From: Haemophilus parainfluenzae
Lineage (GTDB): Bacteria; Pseudomonadota; Gammaproteobacteria; Enterobacterales; Pasteurellaceae
Assembly: GCF_003252795.1 (NCBI RefSeq)
Contig: NZ_QEPQ01000001.1
Span: 248,001 to 312,000 of the forward strand
DNA length: 64,000 bases
Direction of reading: 5' to 3'
Shown here: in pieces, positions 9,859-19,326 of the stretch
Numbering within the stretch: the first letter of the stretch is position 1
Layout: every line of letters begins with the position of its first letter
Position numbers and translations under genes: made by a program
Notes under the pieces: generated by a model
The model's database searches: none
What the model was told of the DNA's origin: nothing
The model's input: only the letters and a program-made list of their open reading frames with translations

Positions 9859-10823
9859 TGCTCATTTCAGCAATCCGTCATGTGGTTTGGGTGACCATTT
9901 TATTATTGATTCTGTCCGTATTAAGTTTTGTGATTTTGATGCGAGATCCACTCAACGCCGATCTTGTCACAAATAACATTTATAGTGCTTATTATCATTA
10001 CCTTACATCATTGTTACAGGGTGATTTAGGAATTACCTATAACGGCGGAGAATCCTTAAAAGATTTAATTTTTACGGTATTACCACCCACATTAGAACTC
10101 TGTTTTGCTGCGCTTTTATTAGCTTGTATCTTAGGTATTCCTCTCGGTGTATTAAGTGCGGTCTATAATCAACGTGTTTTTTCACGTACATTGCAGAGTA
10201 TATCCAATGTTGGTTTGTCTATTCCGATTTTCTGGTTTGCCCCGATTTTGCTTTATGTAGCAGCGATTCAAAGCTGGGAGATCGCAGCCATTGGGCAATA
10301 TAATTTACTCTATGAAATCAAACCTATCACGGGTTTCCCTATTATTGATGTGTGGTTTGTGGATGTGCCTTACCGAACTAAAATCGTACAAAATGTTTTA
10401 CAACATCTAGCCTTGCCTACATTAGTGCTTTGTATTCTGCCGACCATGGAATTTATCCGCATCATTCAGCAACGAGCAGATTATTTACTTCAACAAGAAT
10501 ATGCTAAAGCGGCAGCAACACGTGGCTGGTCAAAATGGGGGATTTTAAGACGTTATGTTTTCCGCAATACTTTTCCATTATTGATTCCACAACTTACGCG
10601 TGTATTTACCTTAGTGTTAACGCAATGTATGTTAGTTGAGACAGTATTAGGCTGGCCAGGAATTGGACGCTGGTTGATTGATGCCGTAACCCAACAAGAT
10701 TACAACAGTATTTCTGCCGGTGTCGTAGTAATTGGTATTTGTATCATTATTATCGATACGTTCGCCAAGTTGCTCATGTTTGTGTTAGATCCATTGAATA
10801 AGAAGGGCTGGTATGCAAGATAG
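9858..10823 (+). CDS. sapB: SapB, ABC importer permease
   Basis: 321-residue inner-membrane permease of the DppB/OppB type. The N-terminal hydrophobic segment is followed by a periplasmic stretch and five further membrane segments; the EAA loop is recognisable in EYAKAAATRGWSKWGILRR, which contacts the ATPases. Start ATG 9858 overlaps the sapA stop by one base and the gene's end overlaps sapC by 11 nt, indicating translational coupling. It pairs with SapC to form the membrane channel. Confidence 0.93.
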   Translation: MLISAIRHVVWVTILLLILSVLSFVILMRDPLNADLVTNNIYSAYYHYLTSLLQGDLGITYNGGESLKDLIFTVLPPTLELCFAALLLACILGIPLGVLSAVYNQRVFSRTLQSISNVGLSIPIFWFAPILLYVAAIQSWEIAAIGQYNLLYEIKPITGFPIIDVWFVDVPYRTKIVQNVLQHLALPTLVLCILPTMEFIRIIQQRADYLLQQEYAKAAATRGWSKWGILRRYVFRNTFPLLIPQLTRVFTLVLTQCMLVETVLGWPGIGRWLIDAVTQQDYNSISAGVVVIGICIIIIDTFAKLLMFVLDPLNKKGWYAR

Positions 10824-11700
10824 AGAACCTGATGAATTTCGCGAAAGCACCTCCTTCTTTCAGATTTGGTTGCTTTTCCGTCAGAATCGCGTGGCATTAT
10901 TCTGTTTTTATTTATTTTGTCTTCTGATTTTGACCGCACTTTTTCCTAAACTCATTATGCCTTATAGCGAAAGCATGGAGTTTGTCGGAGAAGAACTCAT
11001 GCCGCCATCTTGGGTAGAAAAAGGTCGTATTGCTTTTTTCTTTGGTACCGATGATCTTGGTCGTGATGTACTCAGTCGATTAATTATGGGGACACAATAT
11101 ACTCTCGGTTCCTCTCTTTTAGTGGTCATTGCTGTGGCAATTATTGGTGGCGCATTAGGTATTCTTGCCGGTATGTCAGAAGGAATTAAATCCCGTTTCT
11201 TAGGTCATATTTTTGATGCGTTTTTATCTATCCCCATTTTGCTGATTGCCATTATCATTTCTACATTAATGGAACCAAGCTTAATAAACGCCATGTTTGC
11301 CACTCTGTTGGCTATTTTGCCGTATTTTGTCCATGCGATTTATCAAGCGATTCAGCAAGAACTAAAGAAAGACTATGTACTCTTACTGAAATTAGATGGT
11401 ATTTCAAACTGGGAATTATTAAAAACTACAATCTTGCCGAATATTAGTGTCGTCTATACGCAAGAAATTTCTCGAGCATTTGTTGTCGCTATTTTAGATA
11501 TTACGGCACTCAGCTTTATTTCTCTTGGTGCACAACGTCCAATGCCAGAATGGGGCGCAATGATTAAAGATTCGTTAGAGCTGATTTATCTTGCCCCTTG
11601 GACGGTTTTATTACCGGGCTTTGCTATTATTTTTACCATTTTATTAAGCATTATTTTTACTAACGGATTGTGTAAAGCAATCAATAAATATTACGAGTAA
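10813..11700 (+). CDS. sapC: SapC, ABC importer permease
   Basis: 295-residue permease of the DppC/OppC type and partner of SapB. Family landmarks are FGTDDLGRDVLSRLIMGTQY, the usual N-terminal motif of this permease group, and the coupling-loop region KDYVLLLKLDGISNWELLK. About six membrane segments are visible. It starts inside the 3' end of sapB (11-nt overlap) and sapD follows after 3 nt. An uptake signal is embedded in the first membrane segment (encoding LTALFP). Confidence 0.92.
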   Translation: MQDREPDEFRESTSFFQIWLLFRQNRVALFCFYLFCLLILTALFPKLIMPYSESMEFVGEELMPPSWVEKGRIAFFFGTDDLGRDVLSRLIMGTQYTLGSSLLVVIAVAIIGGALGILAGMSEGIKSRFLGHIFDAFLSIPILLIAIIISTLMEPSLINAMFATLLAILPYFVHAIYQAIQQELKKDYVLLLKLDGISNWELLKTTILPNISVVYTQEISRAFVVAILDITALSFISLGAQRPMPEWGAMIKDSLELIYLAPWTVLLPGFAIIFTILLSIIFTNGLCKAINKYYE

Positions 11701-11703
11701 CCC

Positions 11704-12759
11704 ATGGCGCTGTTAGATATTCGCAATCTTAATATTGAAATTCAAACACCAAACGGTCGCATGAAAATTGTGGACGGCGTCAATCTTTCGCTTAATGAAG
11801 GGGAAATTCTAGGACTCGTCGGTGAATCAGGTTCAGGTAAAAGTTTAATTGCTAAAGTAATTAGTAATTCCATTAAAGATAACTGGATTGTCACGGCTGA
11901 CCGTTTTCGTTTTAATGATATTGAATTGCTTAAACTGACACCGAATCAACGTCGAAAAATCGTTGGAAAAGAAATTTCAATGATCTTCCAAAACCCATTA
12001 AGTTGCCTTGATCCAAGCCGAAAAATTGGTAAACAGCTTATCCAAAGTATTCCAAACTGGACCTTTAAAGGCCGTTGGTGGCAGTGGTTTGGTTGGAAAA
12101 AACGTCGTGCGATTGAGTTACTGCACCGTGTAGGGATTAAAGATCACCAAGATATTATGGCGAGTTATCCAAATGAACTCACTGAAGGTGAAGGCCAAAA
12201 AGTGATGATTGCCGTAGCAGTGGCGAATCAACCTCGATTATTAATTGCGGATGAACCCACTAATTCTTTAGAGTCCATTACGGCATTGCAAATTTTCCGT
12301 TTGCTTTCAAGTATGAACCAAAACCAAGGTACAACAATTTTATTAGCCAGTAACGATCTTAAAAGTATCAGTGAATGGTGTGATAGCATTTCCGTTCTTT
12401 ATTGTGGGCAAAATACTGAGTCTGGGCCGACCGACCAAATATTAGAAATGCCTCATCATCCTTATACACAAGCATTGCTTTACTCTGTTCCCGATTTTAG
12501 TCGCCCTTTAGGCTTTAAAAGCAAATTAGGGACATTAGAAGGAACTGTGCCGATTTTAGAACAAATGCCGATTGGCTGTCGTTTAGGACCTCGCTGCCCT
12601 TTTGCTCAGCGTGAATGTATTCAAAAGCCAAGCCGATATCGCATTAAACAGCATGAGTTTTCCTGCCATCATCCAATTAATCTTCGAGAACGGCAGTTTA
12701 AAGATAAAATTGCAACTTCACCGCTTACGCTAAATACCGAATCAAAAGGAAACGAATAA
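11704..12759 (+). CDS. sapD: SapD, ABC importer ATPase
   Basis: 351-residue ATPase of the oligopeptide/dipeptide importer group. Walker [14 protein letters not shown]-loop in [13 protein letters not shown], a degenerate signature [12 protein letters not shown] and Walker [12 protein letters not shown]. The C-terminal extension has the Cys-rich oligopeptide-transporter domain ([15 protein letters not shown]), often linked to an iron-sulfur cluster. The signature departs from LSGGQ, as does that of SapF, which is usual for Sap ATPases. Its TAA overlaps the ATG of sapF by one base. Confidence 0.92.
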   Translation: MALLDIRNLNIEIQTPNGRMKIVDGVNLSLNEGEILGLVGESGSGKSLIAKVISNSIKDNWIVTADRFRFNDIELLKLTPNQRRKIVGKEISMIFQNPLSCLDPSRKIGKQLIQSIPNWTFKGRWWQWFGWKKRRAIELLHRVGIKDHQDIMASYPNELTEGEGQKVMIAVAVANQPRLLIADEPTNSLESITALQIFRLLSSMNQNQGTTILLASNDLKSISEWCDSISVLYCGQNTESGPTDQILEMPHHPYTQALLYSVPDFSRPLGFKSKLGTLEGTVPILEQMPIGCRLGPRCPFAQRECIQKPSRYRIKQHEFSCHHPINLRERQFKDKIATSPLTLNTESKGNE

Positions 12760-13562
12760 TGCTATTATTACAAGTGGAAAATCTCAGTAAAACCTTTGAT
12801 GAACCCGCAAAACTTTTTGGTTTCGAGCAATTTTATGCGGTAAAAGAAGTCAGCTTTACGCTTAACCGTAAAGAAACGCTTGCGATTATCGGTAAAAATG
12901 GTTCGGGTAAATCGACCTTAGTAAAAATGATCGCAGGGATAACTCCCCCTGCTTCAGGAAAAATCTTATTTAATGATTTACCATTACAATTCGAAGATTT
13001 TCACTATCGCGCACAGCATATTCGAATGGTTTTCCAAGATGCGAATTCAGCGTTTAACCCGCGTTTAAATATTGGACAAGCCTTAGATGCACCACTACGA
13101 TTAATTACCGATTGGGATGAAGAGACTCGCAATGAAAAAATCTTTGAAACGCTCTCATTGGTAGGGCTTTATCCTGATTATACTAATCTGAAAATTAAAC
13201 ACCTTTCGGTCAGTCAAAAACAGCGTATCGCCTTAGCTCGTGCGCTGATTCTTCAACCTGAGATCATTATTATTGATGATGCATTGAGTACATTAGATGC
13301 CTCTGTGCGTATTCAATTGCTTAATCTGATTTTAGATTTACAAGAACATTTAGGCATTTCCTATATTTATGTTGGACAAAATTTAGGCATTATCAAACAT
13401 ATAGCAGATCAAGTTTTAGTAATGGATGAAGGTGAGATTATCGAGTCTGGCACCCCGAGAGAGATCTTTACCAATCCTCAAAATAATATTACTCGCCTAC
13501 TTGTAGAAAGTCATTTTGGTCAATTGCTTGATGAAAATGCTTGGCAAACAACTACTTCCTAA
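12759..13562 (+). CDS. sapF: SapF, ABC importer ATPase
   Basis: 267-residue second ATPase of the Sap importer. Walker [16 protein letters not shown]-loop [12 protein letters not shown], signature [15 protein letters not shown] and Walker [14 protein letters not shown]. In Walker B the catalytic Glu is replaced by Asp-Ala (DDAL), so ATP hydrolysis at one site may be weaker; this is inference. It is the last gene of the sap operon; no sapZ-like gene follows in this window. Confidence 0.92.
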   Translation: MLLLQVENLSKTFDEPAKLFGFEQFYAVKEVSFTLNRKETLAIIGKNGSGKSTLVKMIAGITPPASGKILFNDLPLQFEDFHYRAQHIRMVFQDANSAFNPRLNIGQALDAPLRLITDWDEETRNEKIFETLSLVGLYPDYTNLKIKHLSVSQKQRIALARALILQPEIIIIDDALSTLDASVRIQLLNLILDLQEHLGISYIYVGQNLGIIKHIADQVLVMDEGEIIESGTPREIFTNPQNNITRLLVESHFGQLLDENAWQTTTS

Positions 13563-13657
13563 TTCTCTGTCAAACAAGTTAGGCATAGACATCTCAAAAA
13601 AACGTCTTTAAAATTGACCGCTCTTTTCATTCTTTTTAACAAAATAGGAAAGCAACT

Positions 13658-14590
13658 ATGCAAGCATTATTAAAACTCACTAACTTTGTGAGCAAAACTT
13701 TCGCATTATGGGCGATTGTTTTTGCTCTTCTCGCCTTTCTCTTCCCAGAGCAATTCAAAATTTTTGCACCCTACATTCCTTACCTTTTAGGTTTAGTGAT
13801 GTTTGGTATGGGGATTACCTTAACTTTTGCAGATTTCAGTGAAGTGGCTAAACACCCTAAATCTGTATTCATTGGTGTAGCGGGTCAATTTATCATTATG
13901 CCGGCTATCGCATTTGGATTAGCAAAAGCCTTTAATTTACCTGCTGATTTAGCGGTTGGTGTAATTCTTGTGGGTTCTTGCCCGGGTGGTACTTCATCAA
14001 ACGTAATGACTTATTTAGCGAAAGGTAACACTGCGCTTTCTGTTGCTTGTACCACAATCTCAACCTTGCTTTCACCAGTATTAACCCCTGCTATTTTCTA
14101 TGTATTAGCAAGCCAATGGTTAGATATTGATGCCGGTGCAATGTTTATGTCTGTATTAAAAATGGTGTTGTTCCCAATTTTCTTAGGGTTAGTCGTTCGT
14201 GCATTATTCAAAAAACAAGTGGAGCAAGCAAGCCAAACTATGCCATTAGTGTCTGTTATTTCTATCGTGTTAATCCTTGCAGCCGTCGTTGCAGTAAGTA
14301 AAGATAAGATCGTAGAATCTGGCCTATTAATTTTCAGCGTGGTGGTTTTACATAACTGCTTAGGCTATTTAATTGGCTACTTTGCGGCAAAATTATTTAA
14401 ACTTAATACGGCGGATAGTAAAGCGGTGGCAATTGAAGTCGGTATGCAAAACTCAGGTTTAGGTGCTGCACTGGCAGCTGCTCACTTCAACCCAATTGCC
14501 GCGGTACCAAGTGCTTTATTTAGTTTCTGGCACAATGTATCAGGTCCAATTTTGGCGAATATTTTCTCCAATATCAAAAATGAAAAATAA
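13658..14590 (+). CDS. BASS family sodium symporter (PanS/YocS-like)
   Basis: 310-residue membrane protein of the bile acid:sodium symporter family, with about nine to ten membrane segments. Family signatures are [16 protein letters not shown], the sodium-site region [19 protein letters not shown], and the second crossover motif [16 protein letters not shown]. Bacterial relatives carry organic anions such as pantoate, pyruvate or thiazole; the cargo here is unknown. The ribosome site AGGAAAG is 6 nt upstream. It is separated from sapF by 95 nt containing a USS-like stretch, and ends in a strong hairpin terminator. Confidence 0.85.
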   Translation: MQALLKLTNFVSKTFALWAIVFALLAFLFPEQFKIFAPYIPYLLGLVMFGMGITLTFADFSEVAKHPKSVFIGVAGQFIIMPAIAFGLAKAFNLPADLAVGVILVGSCPGGTSSNVMTYLAKGNTALSVACTTISTLLSPVLTPAIFYVLASQWLDIDAGAMFMSVLKMVLFPIFLGLVVRALFKKQVEQASQTMPLVSVISIVLILAAVVAVSKDKIVESGLLIFSVVVLHNCLGYLIGYFAAKLFKLNTADSKAVAIEVGMQNSGLGAALAAAHFNPIAAVPSALFSFWHNVSGPILANIFSNIKNEK

Positions 14591-14608
14591 ACTAATTGGA
14601 TAAAAAAT

Positions 14609-14634
14609 AAGGGCGGAAATTACATTCCGCCCTT
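14609..14634. terminator. Bidirectional hairpin terminator
   Basis: A 10-bp GC-rich stem (AAGGGCGGAA / TTCCGCCCTT) with a six-base loop and T run, between the convergent BASS symporter gene and sppA. Confidence 0.85.
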
Positions 14635-14650
14635 TTTTATACTTTACGAA

Positions 14651-16513
14651 TTACTTCACTGAACCACAATTTAAACAATATAAATACTGCCCTTTTGGAT
14701 CATTAAATTGGCTCAACACATTCAGTTGTTTTTTCACTTGATGCACTTCCTGTGGCAGTCCCAACCAATTTGTCAGTAGTGTTTGACCTTTTTGTTTAAG
14801 CTTGCGATCTAATTTAGCGAAGAAGCTATTATCTTCATCCACCAACCATTGCACACTAAAATTATCCATGTATTTATCAGGATGTTGATTGACTAGTGCG
14901 ACCACTTTATCAATGGCTACATCAATATCGCCTAATTCATCCACTAAGCCATTTTTCTGTGCATCTTGCCCTAACCAAACTTGGCCCTGAGCAATTTTAT
15001 CCACTTTATCTTTTGATAATTGACGACCACGGCTTACCACATCTAAGAAACGATCATAACCATTTTCGATACTAAGTTGATAAATATCCTGTGTATTTTT
15101 ACCCAATGGACTTAAAGCTGACGTTTCAGCGAGATCCGTTGTCGCTACGCCATCAGTACTCATTCCCATTTTTTTGATTGTATTTTCAAAGGTTGGGAAT
15201 AATGCAAAAATCCCGATTGAACCCGTAATCGTATTTTTATCTGCCACAATATAGTCAGCAGTTGAAGAAATCCAATAACCACCAGAAGCGGCCATTCCCC
15301 CCATGGATACCACAACAGGTTTACCTGCTTTCTGAAGGTTTTCAGTTTCTTGGCGAATAATTTCTGATGCAAATGCACTGCCACCCGGTGAGTTAACACG
15401 GAGAACAACCGCCTTTACTTTCTCGTTATTGTAGGCTTGTCTCAATAACTTCGCGATGGTATCGCCGCCAGCTGATTCTTCATCGCTTTCACCATCAATA
15501 ATGGTCCCTTCGACATTCACTACCGCAACGATATTTTTTTCATTTGGATCCACAGAGAAACGATCGCCTAAATCAGATAAATAATCTTCAAAATCCACTA
15601 ATTTGGCTTTGCCTTCTTCACCTTGACCAAAAAGTGCGGTCAATTTTTTATCTAAATCCAATCTTGTCGCAAACTGTGTCACCAACTGACGTTTTTTCAC
15701 ATAAGCCGTTTCATCACCTTTTAACGCTTTTAAATCACTAATATATTTTTGTGCATTCGGTAATACATCATTGGCGGTAATATGGCGATTAACCATTAGT
15801 GTTTGCATATAATTTTGCCACATGCCACCAAGCCATTTTTGCATATTCGCTTTTGCTTCTGGCGACATATCATCACGCAAGAACGGTTCTACCGCGGACT
15901 TATAAGTCCCTACACGAAAAATATGAGGTGTGATTTCAAGTTTTTCGAGCATGGATTTAAAGTAAAGATTTTCCTGACGCAAACCTTGAATACCGACTTG
16001 CCCAATCGGATTGAGATAAATGTCATCCGCAAAACTCGCGAGGAAATACTGTGCCTGCGTGTAATTATCAGCATAAGCAATAACCGGCTTTTCTGACTCT
16101 TTGAAGCTTTGAATCGCTTTTCCTACATATTCTAATGAGGGAAGATCACCCCCTTCAAAGTCATTTAAATTCAGTACCAAACCACGAATTCGTTCATCAT
16201 CTTTTGCAGATAAAATGCTTTGTACCACATCAAAAGTGGAATATTTATAAGAGACCTTTTCATTATTTAAACGTTGAAATTCCTCTTGCCAACTCAGCAT
16301 ATCTTCCGTGTTATCTGCAAGATAGCCTGTTAAATTTAAATATAATGCGCCTTGATCGCCTGATAAAACTTGGCTTTTCTTACCATCACTAAAAAGACTG
16401 ACAAGCACAATCAACGCTAAAACAAACAGTAAGAACACAAAATTCATCACAAGATTTCGGATAAAATTGAGCGCTTTACAACAAAATTTCAATACGCTTA
16501 AGATGACATTCAT
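14651..16513 (-). CDS. sppA: Signal peptide peptidase SppA (protease IV)
   Basis: 620-residue inner-membrane Ser/Lys protease that degrades cleaved signal peptides. One N-terminal membrane anchor (residues about 20-45) precedes two tandem SppA domains. The catalytic Lys sits in FRVGTYKSAVEPF in the first domain and the nucleophilic Ser in GGMAASGGYW in the second, as in E. coli protease IV. NSPGGSAFASEIIRQE is also conserved. It is divergent from ydjA, as in E. coli. The C-terminal tail contains a CLNC motif (YLYCLNCGS), of unknown relevance. Confidence 0.94.
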   Translation of the reverse strand: MNVILSVLKFCCKALNFIRNLVMNFVFLLFVLALIVLVSLFSDGKKSQVLSGDQGALYLNLTGYLADNTEDMLSWQEEFQRLNNEKVSYKYSTFDVVQSILSAKDDERIRGLVLNLNDFEGGDLPSLEYVGKAIQSFKESEKPVIAYADNYTQAQYFLASFADDIYLNPIGQVGIQGLRQENLYFKSMLEKLEITPHIFRVGTYKSAVEPFLRDDMSPEAKANMQKWLGGMWQNYMQTLMVNRHITANDVLPNAQKYISDLKALKGDETAYVKKRQLVTQFATRLDLDKKLTALFGQGEEGKAKLVDFEDYLSDLGDRFSVDPNEKNIVAVVNVEGTIIDGESDEESAGGDTIAKLLRQAYNNEKVKAVVLRVNSPGGSAFASEIIRQETENLQKAGKPVVVSMGGMAASGGYWISSTADYIVADKNTITGSIGIFALFPTFENTIKKMGMSTDGVATTDLAETSALSPLGKNTQDIYQLSIENGYDRFLDVVSRGRQLSKDKVDKIAQGQVWLGQDAQKNGLVDELGDIDVAIDKVVALVNQHPDKYMDNFSVQWLVDEDNSFFAKLDRKLKQKGQTLLTNWLGLPQEVHQVKKQLNVLSQFNDPKGQYLYCLNCGSVK

Positions 16514-16623
16514 GCGAAATTAAACCTTTAAAACAGAAATAAAAATTGTGCGTAGCCTATCATAAAGTCCTATGAAAAACTATGCTATAATCAACCGCAC
16601 TTAACTAGAAGAAGGAAAATACT

Positions 16624-17178
16624 ATGGATGCATTAACCCTTTTAACACAACGCAAATCGAATAAAAAATTAATGGCACCAGCCCCTAGCCAAGTGCAATT
16701 AGAACAGATGTTTCAAGCGGCTTTACATGCCCCTGATCATGGTAAACTTGAACCTTATCATTTCGTGGTAATCCAAGGCACAGGTTTAAGTGAATTGGAA
16801 AGCTTACTCAAAGCGGCGGTGACTGAATTTGATTTAGGTGAAGAACGATTAAAAAAAGCAGAAAACTTTGCACGCCGTGCGCCAATGGTCATTGCAGTGA
16901 TAGCTAAAATTAATCATGAAGTTAAAAAAGTACCAGGTTGGGAACAAATGCTTACTGCAGGTGCAGCAACTTATGCGATTCAACTTGCAGGCAATGCATT
17001 GGGTTTTGAAAGTTTTTGGGCAACTGGTCCTCTCGTTGAGGGACGTGAATTACGTGAAGCATTTGGTTGTGACAAAAATGATAAGATCGTTGCCTTATTA
17101 CAAATTGGTACCGCAGCTGAAAAATTAGAAAGAGACTGTAAACCAAAAGATTTATCACGTTTTGTGAGCCATCTATAA
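16624..17178 (+). CDS. ydjA: Putative NAD(P)H nitroreductase YdjA
   Basis: 184-residue FMN-dependent nitroreductase-fold protein. Family landmarks: RKSNKKLMAPAPS at the start, PDHGKLEPYHFVVIQG (FMN contact), and GAATYAIQLAGNALGFESFW. The physiological substrate is not known. Good ribosome site (AGAAGGAAAAT) before ATG 16624. It ends in a strong hairpin before metX. Confidence 0.9.
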   Translation: MDALTLLTQRKSNKKLMAPAPSQVQLEQMFQAALHAPDHGKLEPYHFVVIQGTGLSELESLLKAAVTEFDLGEERLKKAENFARRAPMVIAVIAKINHEVKKVPGWEQMLTAGAATYAIQLAGNALGFESFWATGPLVEGRELREAFGCDKNDKIVALLQIGTAAEKLERDCKPKDLSRFVSHL

Positions 17179-17185
17179 AGATCAA

Positions 17186-17209
17186 AAAAGGCGGAGATTT
17201 CCGCCTTTT
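17186..17209. terminator. Bidirectional hairpin terminator
   Basis: A 10-bp stem AAAAGGCGGA / TCCGCCTTTT with a four-base loop, between the convergent ydjA and metX. Confidence 0.85.
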
Positions 17210-17218
17210 CTATTCATG

Positions 17219-18304
17219 TTATTCAAACTCGCCTTCTAATCCACTTCGGATTTTATTTTCAAACGCTGTATAGTCCACTAAAAACGCATCGTGACCATAA
17301 TCCGATGGGAATTCGTAGAATCTTAAATCCACGCCAGCTTGCTCTAAAAGCTGTTTACTTTTATGCAAATCAATGGATTTAAATAGTTGATCTGTTGTCA
17401 CTGAAACCAATGTATAGCAGGCTTTAATTCGAGATAACGCTTCTTTGACATCCGTATACCCTACGCTAGGATCATACAGATCGAGAGCACGCAATAAATG
17501 CAAATAGGTGTTAGCATCAAAACGCTCTAAGAATTTTCTACCTTGATAACTCAAATAGGATTCCACTTGAAAGTGATCACCCCAAAATTGTCCTTCAGAT
17601 TTAGTCGCTCGCCCAAATGCCTTGGCTAACTGTACATCGGTCCGATAGGTCAACATTCCCAACATACGAGCAATAGAAAGACCTTGATTAGGCGGTGTCC
17701 CTTCATAATAATCACCATTATTAAAATTCGGATCATTAATGACAGCCTGACGCATCACATGATTAAACCCAATAGCTTCCGCACTGAAGAAAATTGAAGA
17801 GCAAAGATTCACAATATTATCCATAAAATCCGGATAATCAATTGCCCATTGTGTAGCTTGCATACCGCCAAAAGAGCCGCCCACTATCGCTTTTAGATGT
17901 GTTATACCGAGATAGTCAAGTAACGCTTTTTGTACTTTGATAATATCTTGAACAATAATATTGGGGAACTGACTACCATAAGGTTTTCCCGTAGTGGGAT
18001 TAATTGAGCTTGGTCCCGTTGTTCCTTTACAACCTCCTAATACATTTGAACAAATGAAAAAATATTTAGATGTGTCAAATGCGAGGCCATCCCCCATAAA
18101 ATTTTGCCACCAACCATCTTTATTCGGTTCATCAAAATAAGGTTCTGCATCTCCCGTTAAGGCATGACAAATCAATACAGCATTGCTTTTATCTGCATTT
18201 AAAGTCCCGTAAGTTTGATACGCGACATTGATAGGCGAAAGCTGCCCACCCAATGTTAATTGGAGGGGATTGTCTTGAAAAAGCACGACATTTTGCACAG
18301 CCAT
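17219..18304 (-). CDS. metX: Homoserine O-acetyltransferase
   Basis: 361-residue alpha/beta-hydrolase-fold enzyme that acylates homoserine, the first committed step to methionine. The nucleophile elbow is [12 protein letters not shown]; the Asp lies in SVTTDQLF and the His in [11 protein letters not shown], completing the catalytic triad. [15 protein letters not shown] is the acetyl-CoA/homoserine signature. Distinguishing acetyl from succinyl transfer by sequence alone is uncertain in this family. A MetJ-type operator lies 60-85 nt upstream, so methionine repression is expected. Confidence 0.92.
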   Translation of the reverse strand: MAVQNVVLFQDNPLQLTLGGQLSPINVAYQTYGTLNADKSNAVLICHALTGDAEPYFDEPNKDGWWQNFMGDGLAFDTSKYFFICSNVLGGCKGTTGPSSINPTTGKPYGSQFPNIIVQDIIKVQKALLDYLGITHLKAIVGGSFGGMQATQWAIDYPDFMDNIVNLCSSIFFSAEAIGFNHVMRQAVINDPNFNNGDYYEGTPPNQGLSIARMLGMLTYRTDVQLAKAFGRATKSEGQFWGDHFQVESYLSYQGRKFLERFDANTYLHLLRALDLYDPSVGYTDVKEALSRIKACYTLVSVTTDQLFKSIDLHKSKQLLEQAGVDLRFYEFPSDYGHDAFLVDYTAFENKIRSGLEGEFE

Positions 18305-18365
18305 TAAAATGATAACCTTTTACGTTGATGATTTAACAATTATCAACAGCTCATGTTTTTTGTCA

Positions 18366-18390
18366 AGAAGTTTTAGACGTTTAGACGTCC
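18366..18390 (-). promoter_or_regulatory. MetJ operator (tandem met boxes) upstream of metX
   Basis: Two adjacent 8-mers, AGACGTTT and AGACGTCC (18375-18390), match the MetJ box AGACGTCT at 6-7 of 8 positions, and a weaker third (AGAAGTTT, 18366-18373) abuts them. MetJ binds tandem boxes with S-adenosylmethionine as corepressor. The position in front of the divergent metX start supports the call. Confidence 0.8.
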
Positions 18391-18461
18391 AAATATTTCC
18401 TTATCAATTTGGTAAACAAATTACACTTGAAATTATTTTGATTTTTCAGTATGTTAGCCAT

Positions 18462-19160
18462 ATGCAACTATCCAAAATGCGGTTAAAAATGACCGCACTT
18501 TCATGGCTCTCTCGCCTTCCGCTGAAAAAACTCCTCGGCTACGCTTTGGGGTTAGGTTTACTCGTCTTGATTGGTTGCTTCACCATTGATCGTGCTATTA
18601 GTTTCTATGTACAGGATCGCGTTTATGAAGACGTTGAAACGCTCCCTCATCGCCACTATGCACTAGTACTTGGTACATCTAAATATGTTGCCAAAGGCAA
18701 AACCAACAAATATTACGACTACCGTTTAGAAGCATCAAAATACTTAATCGATCAAAATAAAGTTGATTATTTATTGCTAAGTGGCGATAACCGCACGCTT
18801 CAATATAACGAGCCTCGCACCATGTTTTTAGACCTACGTAAAATGGGCGTGTCTGAAAGCGTCATGTTTAAAGATTTTGCAGGATTCCGCACCTTAGACT
18901 CTGTTGTGAGAGCAAATAAAGTTTTCCAAGTGCCCTCTTTTACGATCATCAGTCAAAAATTCCATTGTGAACGTGCTCTGCTTATTGCTAAACATTACGA
19001 TATTGATGCCATTTGTTTCACCGCGAAACAGCCTGAAGTTTATTTTGGGACGCGTGTCCGCGAAATGTTTGCTCGCGTGAAAGCCGTATTAGACTTAATT
19101 ATCGGGGTAAAACCTTATTTTCTTGGCACGCCAGAACCACTGCCAATGCCTACTGAATAG
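18462..19160 (+). CDS. sanA: SanA-like DUF218 membrane protein
   Basis: 232 residues from ATG 18462 (MQLSKMRLKMTALSW), one N-terminal membrane segment and a DUF218 domain outside. It shares with E. coli SanA the blocks YALVLGTSKY, DYLLLSGDNRTLQYNEP, FAGFRTLDSVVRANKVF and ISQKFHCERALLIAKHY. SanA affects the envelope barrier at high temperature, and its loss makes cells vancomycin sensitive; the enzymatic activity is unknown. The open frame reaches back to 18309, through the metX operator region, which argues for the later start. A USS pair-like sequence lies in its first codons. Confidence 0.88.
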   Translation: MQLSKMRLKMTALSWLSRLPLKKLLGYALGLGLLVLIGCFTIDRAISFYVQDRVYEDVETLPHRHYALVLGTSKYVAKGKTNKYYDYRLEASKYLIDQNKVDYLLLSGDNRTLQYNEPRTMFLDLRKMGVSESVMFKDFAGFRTLDSVVRANKVFQVPSFTIISQKFHCERALLIAKHYDIDAICFTAKQPEVYFGTRVREMFARVKAVLDLIIGVKPYFLGTPEPLPMPTE

Positions 19161-19243
19161 TTAATGATTCTTTAATTTTTACCTTGTTTAATCAAAAAAG
19201 AGCTAAATAAAAAGATTTTTATACGATTTTTTATCATATTTAT

Positions 19244-19272
19244 TTGACAATTTTTACTTAAATCGCTATTTC
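19244..19272 (+). promoter_or_regulatory. Possible promoter of lysC
   Basis: A perfect -35 hexamer TTGACA (19244-19249) is followed after 17 nt by TATTTC, a poor -10. The region is AT rich, 55 nt before lysC. The -35 is convincing, the -10 is not. Confidence 0.35.
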
Positions 19273-19326
19273 TAATAGCCATCATAAAACACAACATCTT
19301 ACTTTTTCATTTTAGAGGATTATCTT

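Noticed and set aside
19161-19326. Lysine riboswitch upstream of lysC
   Set aside because: The leader is 166 nt, AT rich and lacks the conserved junction motifs I would expect.
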